Shown: piece after piece, positions 46,924 to 61,900 of the stretch | Layout of the letters: the number at the start of each line of letters is the position of its first letter | Numbering within the stretch: position 1 is the first letter of the stretch | Source of the DNA: Laburnicola sp. R22_1 | Taxonomy: Eukaryota > Ascomycota > Dothideomycetes > Pleosporales > Didymosphaeriaceae | DNA: 64,000 nt | NCBI GenBank assembly: GCA_014281115.1 | Contig: JACONQ010000019.1 | Location: 620,001-684,000, forward strand | Reading direction: 5' to 3' | Position numbers and translations under genes: made by a program | The notes under the pieces: model-generated | Databases searched by the model: none | Told to the model about the DNA's origin: nothing | The model's input: the letters and a program-made list of their open reading frames with translations, nothing else

Positions 46924-49900
46924 ATAATAATATTTATATATAATCTATATGTATATAATCTAGTGCCTATAAAGAAGCTAAAATATACTATTTATTATAT
47001 TAAATATTACTTAATTACTAGTTTCTTAATAGATTACTAAAATTCCTTAAATCTAAGATAATTAAAAATAATTGGAGTAACTCTATACTACAAATTTATA
47101 GAGAGATTAGAAAAAGGATATATTATACTATATATAAGTATTAGCTAATTTTGAATATTAGATAAAAAGTTATACTCTTCTAAAGTTAGAGTTTTTTTAT
47201 CCCTATTTTACCGCTAAATTACTTTTACCCTAGACTGACTAAGCGCTTACTAATGGCTTAGATATAATCCCCTAAACCTTCTCTTTAAAATAATATATTT
47301 TTATATTTTTAGCTAACCTAATAAGGAAGCTATAAGACTTTAGAAAAGGTAACTTTTTAAGTAACTTTTTTTTATTGCACTCCACTGTAATAACAACTTC
47401 TAAAACTAAGGGTGCCTTATCTAGTATATGCTAGTATAGACATTAAAGTTATTTTAGGATACGTAGTATTATTAATAATATTTTATCTTAACTATAACGC
47501 CACCTAGCTATATCTAGAACACCTAGATAAGCTAGAACCTATTAATAATAATCTAGACAATCTAGATACTAAGAAACCTAATAACGCTACTAATATTAGA
47601 GTAATATTTACGCAACTTTTTTGCGTGGATCTTACTATGCTAACATAGGAGAACTTTAATAAGTTTTACTAGAAAATAAACTAACTAGATAAAACTATAG
47701 CTAAGATACTAAAGGCTCTGCCAAGTTAGATTTAAGATAAGTAGTAGACGTTTATAGTCCCTAAAAATTAGCTGTCATCTTATTAACCTAGGGTAGACTA
47801 TAAGACTAACCTAGAATCTAGGGTAAAGCACTTGGCTGCACGACTATATAGTATAAGTAAAAAGAAGACTCTTACAGTTAAGGTATATATTAATAAGAAA
47901 CTTAGTATAGATAAAGTCTAGCGTAGTACCTTTAACTTTGCTGCGCCTATACTTATTATTAAGAAATTAAATAGTAGGCTCTAAATTTATATTAACTATT
48001 ATTAGCTAAACTTAGTTACTATTAAGAATAAGAACTCTCTACTAAATATATATAAGACGCTAGCAAAGTTATTAGGCGTCTAATAGTTTAGTGTTCTTAA
48101 TATTATAACAGCCTTTTATAAGATACGCGTTAAAAAAGTCAATAAACATAAGACTACGTTTATAACCTAATATAGGCTTTTTAAATACTTAGTAATGCCT
48201 TTTAGACTATATAATACCCTAGCTATATTCTAGTCCTATATTAATAAGACTCTATAGGAATATCTTAACAACTTTTACTTAGTATATATTAACAACGTCC
48301 TTGTTTTTAGTAGAATATTAGCGGAGCATAAGGAGTATATCTATTAGGTTTACTATTATTTAAAAGAGGCAAGGCTCTACCTGGATATTAATAAGTGCAA
48401 GTTTATATTAAAAAAGATTAAGTACCTAAGACTAATACTTACTACTAAGGAAATTAAAATAAATCCTACTAAGGTTAGTGTTATTACTAAGTAGTAGTTG
48501 CCTATAAATATAAGAGAAGTCTAGTTATTTTAAGGGTTTGCAAACTTTTACTACTAGTTTATTATAGGCTACTCTAGCCTTATATAGGCACTTATTAATC
48601 TTACCTATAAAGATACTTCTACTAAATTTCTACTAGCAATAAATAGCCTAGCTACTTAGATGTTTAAGCAACTAAAGTACGCGTTTACTATCGCGTCTGT
48701 GCTAGCTTATTTTAACCTAGACCTTAAAACCTAAGTGGAAAGCAACGTGTTAGACTTTATTATAGTAGCTATTCTATTATAAATATAGCGTAATAGGATC
48801 TTGCAACTAGTAGTATTTATATTAATAAAGATAATTCTTGTAGAGTATAATTACGCTATCTATAATAAGGAATTACTTACTATTATTAAGGCGTTTAAAG
48901 AATAGAGACTAGAGCTCTTAGACGGCTTACTTATTAGCATTATCTTAGATTATTAGGACTTAGAGTGGTTTATAAGCACTAAATAGTTAAATTATTATTA
49001 AGCCTATTAGGCGGAATTTCTATCTAAGTTTAATTTTAAGATTACTTATTACCCTAGTAGATAGGGTGACAAACTAGATTTGCTTACACGCAGGCCTAGT
49101 AACCTTTTATAATATATTTATAATAATTATCTATAGCACTAGACTTAGATAATACTTACACCTAACTATGTTAATCTTAAACCTACCTTACTAACAGTTA
49201 CTCTTAAACCTGCCCTACTAGCAGTTACCTATAAGCCTATCCTAAGGACAGTTACGCTTTATACTAAACATCCTACTAAAAAAGTATTGTATATAGTTTA
49301 TCTCGCATAAATACTAGTAGAAGTAAAAGAATTAGTTATTAGTCTTACTATAAGATTATACTATATAAGTGAGGAGGTACCTATTAGTGATAGGATAGTT
49401 AATAACAGTTCTCTAAGAAGTTGCAAGGCAACCTTACTAGAATAGGCAAAGTTACTAGATAAGAACCCTCTATATAGAGTTATATTAGTATAACAGACTA
49501 GTTAAAATAAGTAACTACTAAGAACCCTATTTTATAATAAATTATTATAGCAAAATAGTAAGGTATATAATACCTTCTAGCTACGGTTATATATAAACAC
49601 AATATTAAGGTAAAGCTTTAGAATTATAATATTACTAATAGTTTAGTTTACTTTTAAAAGTATATCTTTATCCCTTTTAATAATACCCTCTATATAGACA
49701 TTATATAATTCTGTTATAAGCCTTCTAGGGCGGGACACGCGAATAAGCGAGAGACGTATTATAAAGTTAGATAACACTATTACTAGCCTAGTATAATAGA
49801 TATAGTCGCTTATTATACGCGCAACTATGTTATATACTGCCGCTTAAAGCTATTTAAGGAATAAAAGTAAGGACTCTTATACTTACTACTAGTACTAAAG

Positions 49901-51598
49901 CAATTTTAAAAGAATATCTCTATTAACTTTATTACGCTATTACTAGAGTATATACGCAATAGAGTTATATATTGTCACATTATAGTTATTATTAACTACC
50001 TCTTAAAATAGCATAAATATATTGCACTATTGTTACTAAATATTAAGGTTATTATTAGGGCTTTTATTAAATATGTCTAGCGCAAGAAAGAATTCTTAGA
50101 CACTATTATCTTAGACCGTAGAGTCTAGTTTACATCCTACTTTTAGCGCAAGCTTTATAGAAGTGTTAGTACCTAACTTACACTTATAATTACTTTTTAC
50201 CTAAAGAGTAATAAACAATCTAAGATAATAAAGACTATTCTTAAGGCATATTTACGCTATTATATTAATTATATATAAAATAACTAGGTTAACTAGTTGC
50301 CTATTACGTAGCTAGTTATAAATTGCAAAAAAAAATATCTACTAGTGTTACGCCCTTACTTACAACTAAGGGCTATTTGCCGTAATAGGTTTTAAGCCTA
50401 TTACTTTAGTTACTATAATAGACTACTATAAGCAGTTATAATATAAGGATGCCTAGCGTATAGTCTAATATATTAAGAATATTATACATTTTATAAATAA
50501 GAACTTAGCTTAGGCCTAGTCTAAGATAGAATTTTATACAAATAAGGGATAACAACTAGTACTAGTATATGCTGTGGGGGATATAGTCTACCTTAACACT
50601 CGTAATATCCTATCCTTTTAACCTAGTAAGGGCTTAGACGTTAAGAACCTAGAACTATTTCTAATTATAGAGGTGTTTAATAATTATATGTATTAACTTA
50701 AGCTCCTAACTAGTTACTATACTATCTACTCTTAGTTCTATATCTAGTTACTATATAACGCACTAAATGCGCTTTATCTCCCTAATAGGGAGGGCGCAGT
50801 TATAGTAGACATACCTATTTAACTACTAAAGAAATTGCAAGACTACTACGTTAACATAATTATAAATAGTAAAGTTAACTATTAATATAAAGATCTCTTA
50901 ATAGACGGGAAGAGGTTGCGTATATATAAAGTTAGGTATAAGAACTTCTTAAAGTAGAACGCTAATCTAGAGTAGCAACCCTATATAGAGATATTAGATT
51001 GTAAGAAAGTAGTTAAAGATTACTATAAAAATAACAATATAAAGCTAGGCCTATATACACTATAAAAGGACCTAGTATTATATAAGGACCTAATAGTTAT
51101 ATACCTAAGAGATAATAGAGTTAAGAACTCTAAGTCTTGGGCCTCTATATCTACCCTAGCGCGCACGTGAGATTAAGGTACCTCTTAATAACAACATTAT
51201 GTCGCAAAGCTGCCAGAATAGGTATATAGAGCGCTCGCTAACTAGCTCTCTTAAATAACCTTTTTAAGTAATAGGTCTCTCTTTAGGTTACACTCGTATA
51301 GAGACGCCTAGGTTATCTTATTAGATATAACCACTATAATGCGCGGCAAAAGGGGCGTTTACTTTACTAGCTTGTATACTAGGGGAGATTATCTATAATA
51401 GTTATTTATTCTATTACAATGTTTTTAGATAGTCTTAAATAGTCTTAAATAGTTTTAAATAGTCTTAAATAGTCTATAATAGCTTATAATAAATTATAGT
51501 AAATTATAGTAATTTATAATATTTGTTTAGTTACGCGATTAGTGCCTCTAACATATTTTCTTATCTCGCTAGAGCTAAGGCTTTTAGGGGGGGAGTAA

Positions 51599-51792
51599 TG
51601 TTAGGGATTACCGTCTATTGGCCTATTAGACCTCTAGTTAGCCTAACGTTGATCCGGCTCCATGCGCTAGTCCTAATTAGGTAGTACTAGCGCGTCCTTA
51701 GGGCTGCTGCCACACAGGTAGTATGCGGCACCTAGTATCCTTATTATAGCAATTTAACCTGTTTAATAATTAAGCCTAATTGCTTCCTTATA
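51599..51792 (+). repeat. right LTR (194 bp) of chromovirus element B
   Basis: Begins TGTTAGGG directly after a purine tract, keeps more C and G than the left LTR, and is followed by AGAGA at 51,793-51,797. Confidence 0.9.
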
Positions 51793-53590
51793 AGAGAGCC
51801 GTAATATAGTAATATAGGCTAGATAGTCTTCTTTATCTAGTATAGTTTAAATTAGGTGTTTAATCTTAGAGCAAACATAACTAGAATTTAGGGAAGTATA
51901 AGTATAAAGCTCTTCTTCTTACACCTAAAAAGTTTTAATTCTAAATTTATAGAATATACTTTATTATAGAAACTAACTTTTATATCTTAATTATCTAGCT
52001 ATATTATAGTGCAATTAACTTACTAGGGGCTTTAATAACCTATTAGTTAGCACTTCTAATACTTTAGAAGTTTAATATCTACTATATCTTAGAGCGCAAA
52101 AATATAGTTACTAATAAGCTCTTAAGATATAAATAAAAAAAGGGTTAGGTTCCTTCTAAATAGCTAGAAAAAGATGTTAAAGACTTTATTAAGAAGTATT
52201 TAGGGCATATTAGTATTATATCCTCTACTATAAATAAGGAGACTAAAATAAAAATAGAATATATAAAGTCTACTATAAATAATCTGCCTAAAATTCTCTC
52301 TAACTTATACACTAAACACTTTTATAATATTACAACCTAGCTTATAACCCTAACTATGTCTAAAGGCCTATCTAAGAAAAACTAAAGATATATTAGGCTA
52401 TAAGCTTAGAAGTATAAAGTTATAAGAGGTATACTATAGTATTAAACTATAGGAAATAGGCTTCTATATAGAGTTATAGACAATTTAGTCTTATAGGCAG
52501 ATATTCTATAATAGTTCTATAAGAAATTAGGCTATTAAAAATAAGAAGGCACCTAGAGAAAGATTATAGTATATTACTACTAGCTAAATCTATATTAAAG
52601 TATTAAGGAATATATTAAGACTTACACTAAATATTAAGTATATTCTACTAAAAGAGTAGTAAAGAAGCTACACTCTATATAGAGAATAGATATAATCTAA
52701 AAATAGGTTATAGTAGATATAGTATATATGCCTAGAAGTAGAGGAGGAAAGAAATTTATAGTTATTACTAGGAATTATACCTCTAGATAGCCTAAAGCAA
52801 AAGCACTTACTAATACTAACTTAGCTATAATTACCTAGTTCTTAGAAGAATCTATCTTTAGTAGATAGGGCATCTCTTTTTACCTATTAGTAGATAGAGG
52901 ACTAGATAACAGAGGTTTAGTAAAGAACTTAGCTAAATAGTTTAGCATTTAATAAGTAGTATCTAGTGCTTATTACCTCTAAGGATAAGGTCTAGTAGAA
53001 AGAGGCTACTAAGAGCTTATTAGCACACTATAGAAAATAAAGGGTAACTAGGTCTAGAATCTACTTAAAGCTCTATAAACTAATTAGGTTATAGTAAAGT
53101 AGTCTATAGGCAAAACACTAGTCTTTTTAATTTATAGAAGAGAATATATTCTTTCTATTAAACTTTATATCCTAATATAGCAGACACTTCTATAGGAAGA
53201 AGTTTATACTACTAAAGAACTTCTAGCTATTAAAGTAAAGTAGTTTAAGAAGCGTAACTATTACCTCTAAAAAGCTATTAACTAAACTATCTGACTACGT
53301 AAATAAGAAAAGAAATAGTTTAACAACTAGCGCACTCTTAGAATAGAGCCACTATAATAAAGCGATTTAGTATTAGTATGTAATACTTTTTAGGCTAGTA
53401 ATATAAGTTATAAAGTTAAGCTTACTAGAAGGTATTAAGGCCCCTTTAAGATTAGGGCTATGCTACTACATAGTAAAGAATAGTATTAAAGATCTTTATC
53501 GTGTGGAGATTCTAACCAAGGTTAAGTCCGCACTATACACAGAGAGGAGTAAAATAGGAGGCACTAAAACCTAGTACCTAGTATATAGTA
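51793..53590 (+). mobile_element. Ty3/gypsy retrotransposon A, right part (rest of RNase H, integrase)
   Basis: Continues element A after element B. RNase H reads SLLYLV, NLGKYKYKALLLTLKKF, IYRIYFIIETNFYILIIQLY, and near 52,000 LLGAL then ITYQLA. Integrase at about 52,440-53,300 includes IDNLVLQADIL, VIVDIVYMPRSRGGKKFIVI, QGISFYLLVDRGLDNRGLV, AYYLQGQGLVERGYQELI. A C-terminal YQGPFKIRAML-like part lies near 53,440. The right boundary is not defined; about 53,590 is where gypsy-like reading fades. Confidence 0.75.
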
Positions 53591-55814
53591 GTAGTAATAA
53601 AATATACACAAAATAATAATAATTTTATTATTAACTTTCTATATAGTAGCATTAGTAATAGTAGTTAATAGATAGTCTACTATTTAGTATAACTAAGTTA
53701 TATATTATCTCTTAACTAGTAGACTATTAGAGAGCTATAGTAGACCTACGTAGAGTTGTAACTGCAAGAGTAGTGTAGACAATAGGATACTTAACTATAG
53801 TTTAGTTATTACACTTGCAACCTAGTAGCTATAGTATAACGATAGTTTGCTATACGTATAGCGTATAAAGTCTGCCTACTTTTATAATATTAGCAACGCC
53901 TAGTATACTAAATGTTTATCTCTTTATTTATTATATCTAGCGATGTAATAACTACTTTCTAGTGACCTAATATTATATCTAAGTTTAATACCTATAGTAA
54001 TATAACTATTATTAAATTTAGTTAGAGTATAGACAACTAGCTAGACAAAGTTAAGGATAATCCCTAGAGATTTAGTAACCTTATACAACTAAAAAAATTA
54101 TTAAAGGGACCTCTAGAGCTTATCTTTAAGTACCCTATTAGTAATATCTTTAGGCTAATTTGCTGTGCCTTATACCTCTAGATTCTAGAGTATAAGATAC
54201 TTCTTTAGTACCTAGATATTAGTAGAGACGCAGCTTTTATAACGCAACAATAGTATAACGCAGAGATTATACTATTAGGAAGAGAAACATCGCAGACCTT
54301 TTAGTATACGATATAGCGCTGTAAGAGAAAGCTGTGGGTGTGCTAAAAACGCATTAAAAAAGGTAAAGTAGCTTAGAGATAAGTTTGGCTAGAGACTATT
54401 TATTATAACTATTTATTAGCACGTACAAATTAGCCCCTTATGCTAGAGGTAGTTAATAACGTAATACGTAGTTATCTATATGTACGCAATATAAAATCCG
54501 CAACTAGATATAGATTAAGTGTTTATTTATCTACTATATAATATATTTAATTATTACGTAAGCTAAAGACCTTAAGATTATAATCTAGCATAGCTATTCT
54601 TTCCCCTAATAATGCTATTACTACTAGGTGGGCAGTTACACGTCTATATATATATAATAAAAAAGACAATAATAATAGAGATAGCTAGAATTAGTATAGC
54701 AAAGGTTAAACGCCTCTTAACGTTACTAATAATATAGCGGTATAATATAAGTTATACAGTAAATAAATTGCCTTAGCTAGTTTGTTCTATAGCAATAATA
54801 ACTATAGGATTATAGATTTTAACTTATAGCTTACTCTCTACTAGTTTAGCTGCCTTGTGCTTAGCTATATTAATAAGGGTTACTAGATATATTTCTAAAG
54901 ATAGTAGGAGAGGATAGACAAAGATTATAAAAGGCTCTAGAAGAACAATATAAGGCTATATAACCTAAAGAAGCTATAGTATAATTTCTAGGATAAGATC
55001 TATATAGAGTGGCTATAAAAGGTATTAGGCATATATAGGTACGCGCTTATACTATAGGATTTCTATAGAAGATAGGTAGAGTAAAGTTAATACTAGGAAA
55101 GTATACTAGAGGTTAATAGATTGTTAGTAGAGAATAGTAGAGTACTATTTAGTGTTAGAAGTAGGGAGCGCGCACGCAATTTATTATATATTATAGTAGT
55201 AATAGAGCGTGCGTATAGTAGGTTGTCTATTATCTAGTAATATAGTAGGTAGATAAGCAAGTTAGGATGTTATTGTTATAAGTTTATTATCTTAAAAGCT
55301 TAGGGGAGAACGTTAGTAAAACTTTAACATACTCTAGTCCTAGGGCTTAGCGCTCGCACATAATATTATATTACGTAGACACTAGTAATGCAATAAAAAA
55401 CGCAGTAATTAAACGCAGTAGGGCCACTTAAAAACTAAATAAGTGGAGGTAGTTTATAACTCTTACCCAGAAGGAAAGATTATACTATAAAAGCTTAAAA
55501 ATATAACTAAAAATAAAGGTAATAAGAACTATAAGGGTAAAAACTAGAGTAAAGGAGAGAAAGAGTTTATTGCAACGTATAAGACGCTAGAGGTATAGTA
55601 GTAATATAAGAAGCTTATTAAAGTAGTAGCAATTATCTAGGCTACTATTAAGGTAGGGGACTATAACTAAGTAATAAGGGTAAGAGTAAGTAGCGGCGGT
55701 AGGAGCATAGGGGAGATAGGTGGCGGCAAGGTCTAGGGGGGGCGGAATACAGCTCGCTAGTTACGAGAGGAGATCTACTATAGAAAAGAGTTAATAGAAT
55801 AGTTAGGTTAGTTG
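53591..55814 (+). other. unidentified decayed sequence, possibly an old coding region
   Basis: AT-rich. On the plus strand from about 53,930 to 55,430 a long reading is interrupted almost only by TAG/TAA where Gln would fit (for example SSIAILSPNNAITTRW, QVLGIYRYALIL-like and SVRSRERARNLLYIIVVIER). I do not recognise the family. It could be another transposon's ORF or a captured fungal gene killed by RIP. Confidence 0.3.
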
Positions 55815-55815
55815 C

Positions 55816-58512
<2,697 letters not shown>

Positions 58513-58532
<20 letters not shown>

Positions 58533-58569
58533 CAGTACTAAGCCAAAAGTGTAACTATATTACTACAGT
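58513..58569. repeat. 25-bp direct repeat at the left end of the young Tc1/mariner element
   Basis: The block from aaaagtgtaactatattac through tacagt occurs at 58,513-58,537 and again at 58,545-58,569. It spans the presumed insertion point at 58,533. Confidence 0.75.
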
Positions 58570-59856
58570 GCGAGGTCCGCCATCATCACCACCCCGTCGC
58601 GCAGAGCGCTCCGGCACCCCCAATATCGCTCCCAGAGAGTTGATAATTGATATAGAGATAATTATTTGATCAATATTTTGTTTAATACCTGCGCGCACGC
58701 CGGAGAGCAAGTAGGCGGCGCGGCATACTAAGTATAAGCTTGCGAATTAGCGAATTAGGGATCCTACGCCAGCAATCTTTCAACGCCGCGCAGAAGGTCT
58801 CAAAGTCCTTGTCGCTGTCGCCAAGGTCGCCCATATTGGGGTAACGCTTATAGAGTTCTCTCTTAAGGGACCACTAGAGATGTTCAATAGGGTTAATGTT
58901 GGGGGAATAACGCGGCCACTTAATCAGTTGTATGCTATATTCCGCCAAAAAATCGAGCGACTGTCGCGCCCTATAGATGGGCGCGTTGTTGTGCATATAG
59001 ATATCTCCTGCGTAATAATTACAGAGGAGTCCTTTGCGTAGAGCTTTAATATAACTCTATGCGCTGTATCCTTTACAACAAGCTGCTGGGTCCCTGGGCA
59101 TAATCACTAAGGGACTCCGCCGAACCTGCCCTCTCTAATCAAGCCAGATACTCGCCCACACTATTGCCGCGCGAGATCTTAATATAACTGTCTCCTCAAT
59201 CATCTTATGTCTCTATTTCTTGTGTGGGAGGCGAAAAACCTATGTAGATGTGCCGCTGGAGCGTCTTTAAATAGAGCACTTATCTGAGAACTGGAAGGGC
59301 TGTCCGCGCCAATCCCAATTACGATATTCCCATTCGAATTGACGCCTCTCCTGGGCCACCGCGCAAGTAATCTTGGGCTTCCGCGCTGCCTGGAAGTTGG
59401 TTAGGCTCTCTGCCTTTAATGCGCGATATGCAGTCGTTCGAGAGATGCGGCGGAGGGAGGCCTCGCGGAGGAGGGCTAGGTATTTAATCCTTAGGTTTTT
59501 TCGTGCCTCTCAATAGAGTACACGCTTGTCATGTGTATTAAGCGCCTAGGGACGCCCTAATTAAGGCCGCGATTAATTGTGGTGTTATTCTCCATATCTC
59601 TAAAGTGTTTTGTTAATGCAGCGACGCGTACAGTTAAACTCCTCAGCCAACTCCCGCGATGACGCGCCCGCCTCACACTTCGCGATAATTAAATCCCGTT
59701 ACTAGACAGATAATTCGGCATTGCGGCGACAATTTCCTGAAATTTCTACACCAAAAGAGCTCATATTGGTGGAGTAATGTAGTGTTGAAAATAGGGTGTT
59801 GGTGTTAGTGTACGCGCGTTAGCGTGTTGGGGGAACAGACTTTTGGCTTGGCACTA
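58533..59856 (-). mobile_element. Tc1/mariner transposon, weakly decayed
   Basis: 1,324 bp, the normal size for the superfamily. The left end cagtactaagccaaaagt matches the inverse of the right end (tagtgccaagccaaaagtct), each flanked by TA. Base composition is clearly more GC-rich than the sequence on both sides. It carries a transposase on the minus strand with a modest number of stops, so it is probably the latest arrival in this part of the block. Confidence 0.87.
58682..59764 (-). pseudogene. Tc1/mariner (Ant1-like) transposase with RIP-type stops
   Basis: About 360 codons from ATG 59764 (MSSFGVEISGNCRRNAELS) to TAA at 58682. Helix-turn-helix region: KCEAGASSRELAEEFNCTRR, then LREASLRRISRTTAYRALKA. 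Catalytic region: FSDKCSI (first Asp kept), YMHNNAPIYRARQSLDFLAE (expected D-N-A; Asp read as Asn), and KWPRYSPNINPIEHLW (Glu kept; Asp of SPDLNP read as Asn). A handful of TAG/TAA codons break it, mostly where Gln or Trp would stand. Not functional, but the frame is kept through most of its length. Confidence 0.82.
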
Positions 59857-61450
59857 TACTAGTAAGAAACCTCTAAAAGTAAATTAGGTACTTATAAATA
59901 GTAATTAAAGAGTAAATAGCTTATAGGTGTAGACTAGAAAATATAGTACTATAAGGAAAGAAGCAAAGTATAGTAGTAATAAGGAATATATTTAAGTACT
60001 AATAATCTATCTAAAGCCTAAGTAGCCTTTAGGTAAAAGGGACTTTTACAGCTTTTACTAGTAAGCTATAGGCAAACACTACTACTTTTCTTCTACTTTT
60101 TTTTTTCTTATACTTATTATAAAACTTATAAGCCTAAGTAACTCTAGCCTAAACTTAAAAATTCTATAATAGTCTCTAAAAGAAGTCCTACTTTAGGAAG
60201 CGCTGTAACTTCTAAAAAACTTAAGTCTAGGCTTTATTCTCTATGTTAGTATTATAAAGAAAAAAAGAACTATTAGGCTAATAGTTAAAGCGTGCCTAAT
60301 ACTTTCTTAAAGCTCTTCCCCTTCTTTAGAATGCATAAATTACAGTTACATAATAGGTAAGGGCTAGAAATAGTGCTAGAACTATCTAAGAAACTAATAG
60401 GCCTATTTTTAGAGTAGCCTAGTAAGTAAGTACTCTAGACTAGTTAGAAGTATAAGTACGCTTAGTAGTAAAGCTTATATAAAAAGAAAATTAGAAAGAA
60501 GCTAGATAAATAGTATTTAAGAGCAAAGTTAAAGAATATAGAATTAGAGAGTTAGGGGTTAACTAAGGCAGAAATTTAAGATTATTACTAATTATAAGGT
60601 CCTTAAATATAGATGTTGCTTCTAGGGAGCTAAGTGTTACTTAGGTCTAATTATTAAGGTTTATAATATGTGCTTAATATGTAAAAGAAGAATTAAAAGG
60701 TAAAGAATAAAGGCCTATATAATAGTTAACTTAAGGCATTTAGGGTGTAGGCCTATAAAGAGAGGGATAATATAGTATACCTAGAATAAAAAAGTATAGA
60801 GCGCTTTTATTATAAATATAGTAGACTATATATATACTACTAAATAGTAGTTCTATATTATTATTAGTAAACTAGAAACACTAATACTATGCTAGCAGGC
60901 ACCTATTATAAAATAAAGTATTATTATCTATAATAGGGGAATAGGTAAAGTTAATACATTCTTAGGTAGTAGTAGCAAATAGGCTAAGTGGATATATAGA
61001 ATAAGGGCCTTTATTATTTAATAATTTAGACTATTAGACCTAGTAGAATATAACTTACTTATCCTTAGTATTATATTATTACGCTTCCTAATTATAATAG
61101 AGAAAATAGAAAAGTAAGGTGTTAATTATAAGTTTATTAGAGTTATAGTCTAATTAGAGTATAAAATTATCTTAACTATTTACCTAGAGTTGCAAACTAT
61201 AAGGCAAGTTATTATTATTACTAATACTCTACCTAAGGGCTATAAAAACTTAGGATATAATATTAAAGCTAATGCGTGCATCTAAGAGAGAAATTACTTT
61301 CTAGAGGTTAGCCTAAGAGACTATTAGAATGCAAGAGACTTATGCAAAGATAAAAAGGTAATAAATATACTAATAAAGGGCTTTTTAGGCACTAGTAGGA
61401 AATTAAAACTACTAAAGCCTACACTATTATTGTCTTAATAAGGAGGCTTG

Positions 61451-61525
<75 letters not shown>

Positions 61526-61900
61526 TAACTAAGGTGGCTAAATGCATAGGCGCCTAGGGTATAGTTAATCTAAAGATAGAAAGGCATAATAAGGCAGACT
61601 AAGTAAAGGCTTAAGAATAGTTTAGGGTTTAAAAGAATAAGAAGCTAAATTATAAAAAAATTTACAAAAGTGTAAAAAGTAAGTAAAATAGGTAGGTTAG
61701 TAATAAAAATAGGTAGGCATTTATAGGCTATTATTTAAAGTTATATAAAGCTAGGTAATTAGTAAAGCCTACTATTAAAGGCGGGCCTAATCTCTGCTCA
61801 CTAGTAAGAGGCGCTATAGAATATTTAGAGTGTATATAGTAAAATAAACTTTACTATATAGGTTATGTAGTAAGCTAGTGCCTAATTAGCTCTTAAGGAT
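59857..61900. other. AT-rich decayed repeat sequence, unidentified
   Basis: No domain could be read with confidence. It contains the (ACT)n tract. It may include gag or LTR parts of the gypsy relic to the right, or of another element. Confidence 0.4.
61452..61524. repeat. (ACT)n microsatellite, about 73 bp
   Basis: About 24 uninterrupted act units. Confidence 0.93.

Larger units (their letters stand above)
37030..47387 (+). mobile_element. Tc1/mariner-type transposon inserted in element B, itself interrupted by a copia element
   Basis: The left end cagtggggtacaataaaaa and right end (inverse: cagtggagtgcaataaaaaa) are flanked by TA on both sides. Inverted similarity continues for about 125-130 bp (37,030 to about 37,160 against about 47,255-47,387), a long TIR. 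The transposase relic lies at 37,461-38,660. Removing the copia element (39,415-46,923 plus one ATAAT) leaves about 2.8 kb, which is long for this superfamily. A ~75-bp direct similarity between about 38,830 and 47,150 suggests internal rearrangement or a composite. Confidence 0.8.
34135..51792 (+). mobile_element. Ty3/gypsy chromovirus-type retrotransposon B, interrupted by 37,030-47,387
   Basis: Bounded by two 194-bp LTRs and AGAGA duplications. Left part: gag with a zinc knuckle at about 36,259-36,303 (YIKCGKKGHYYKNN, first Cys read as Tyr) and a protease ending near 36,960 (IDMTRFNIIFSMLQLSAYNP). After the inserted Tc1/mariner element: RT at about 47,940-48,330 (YLVMPFRLYNTLAIFQSYI, YINNVLVF for YIDDVLVF, YLDINKCKFIL), RNase H near 48,700 (VESNVLDFIIV), integrase at about 49,690-50,330 (GHANKRETYYKVR, LDRRVQFTSYF, AYLRYYINYI), and a chromodomain-like stretch near 50,940-51,040 (VRYKNFLKQNANLEQQPYIE). 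A purine tract tagggggggagtaa lies directly before the right LTR. All domains contain stops. Without the insertion it would be about 7.3 kb. Confidence 0.88.

Noticed and set aside
61452..61524. CRISPR-like or spaced-repeat array
   Set aside because: It is a plain (ACT)n microsatellite in a eukaryotic genome.
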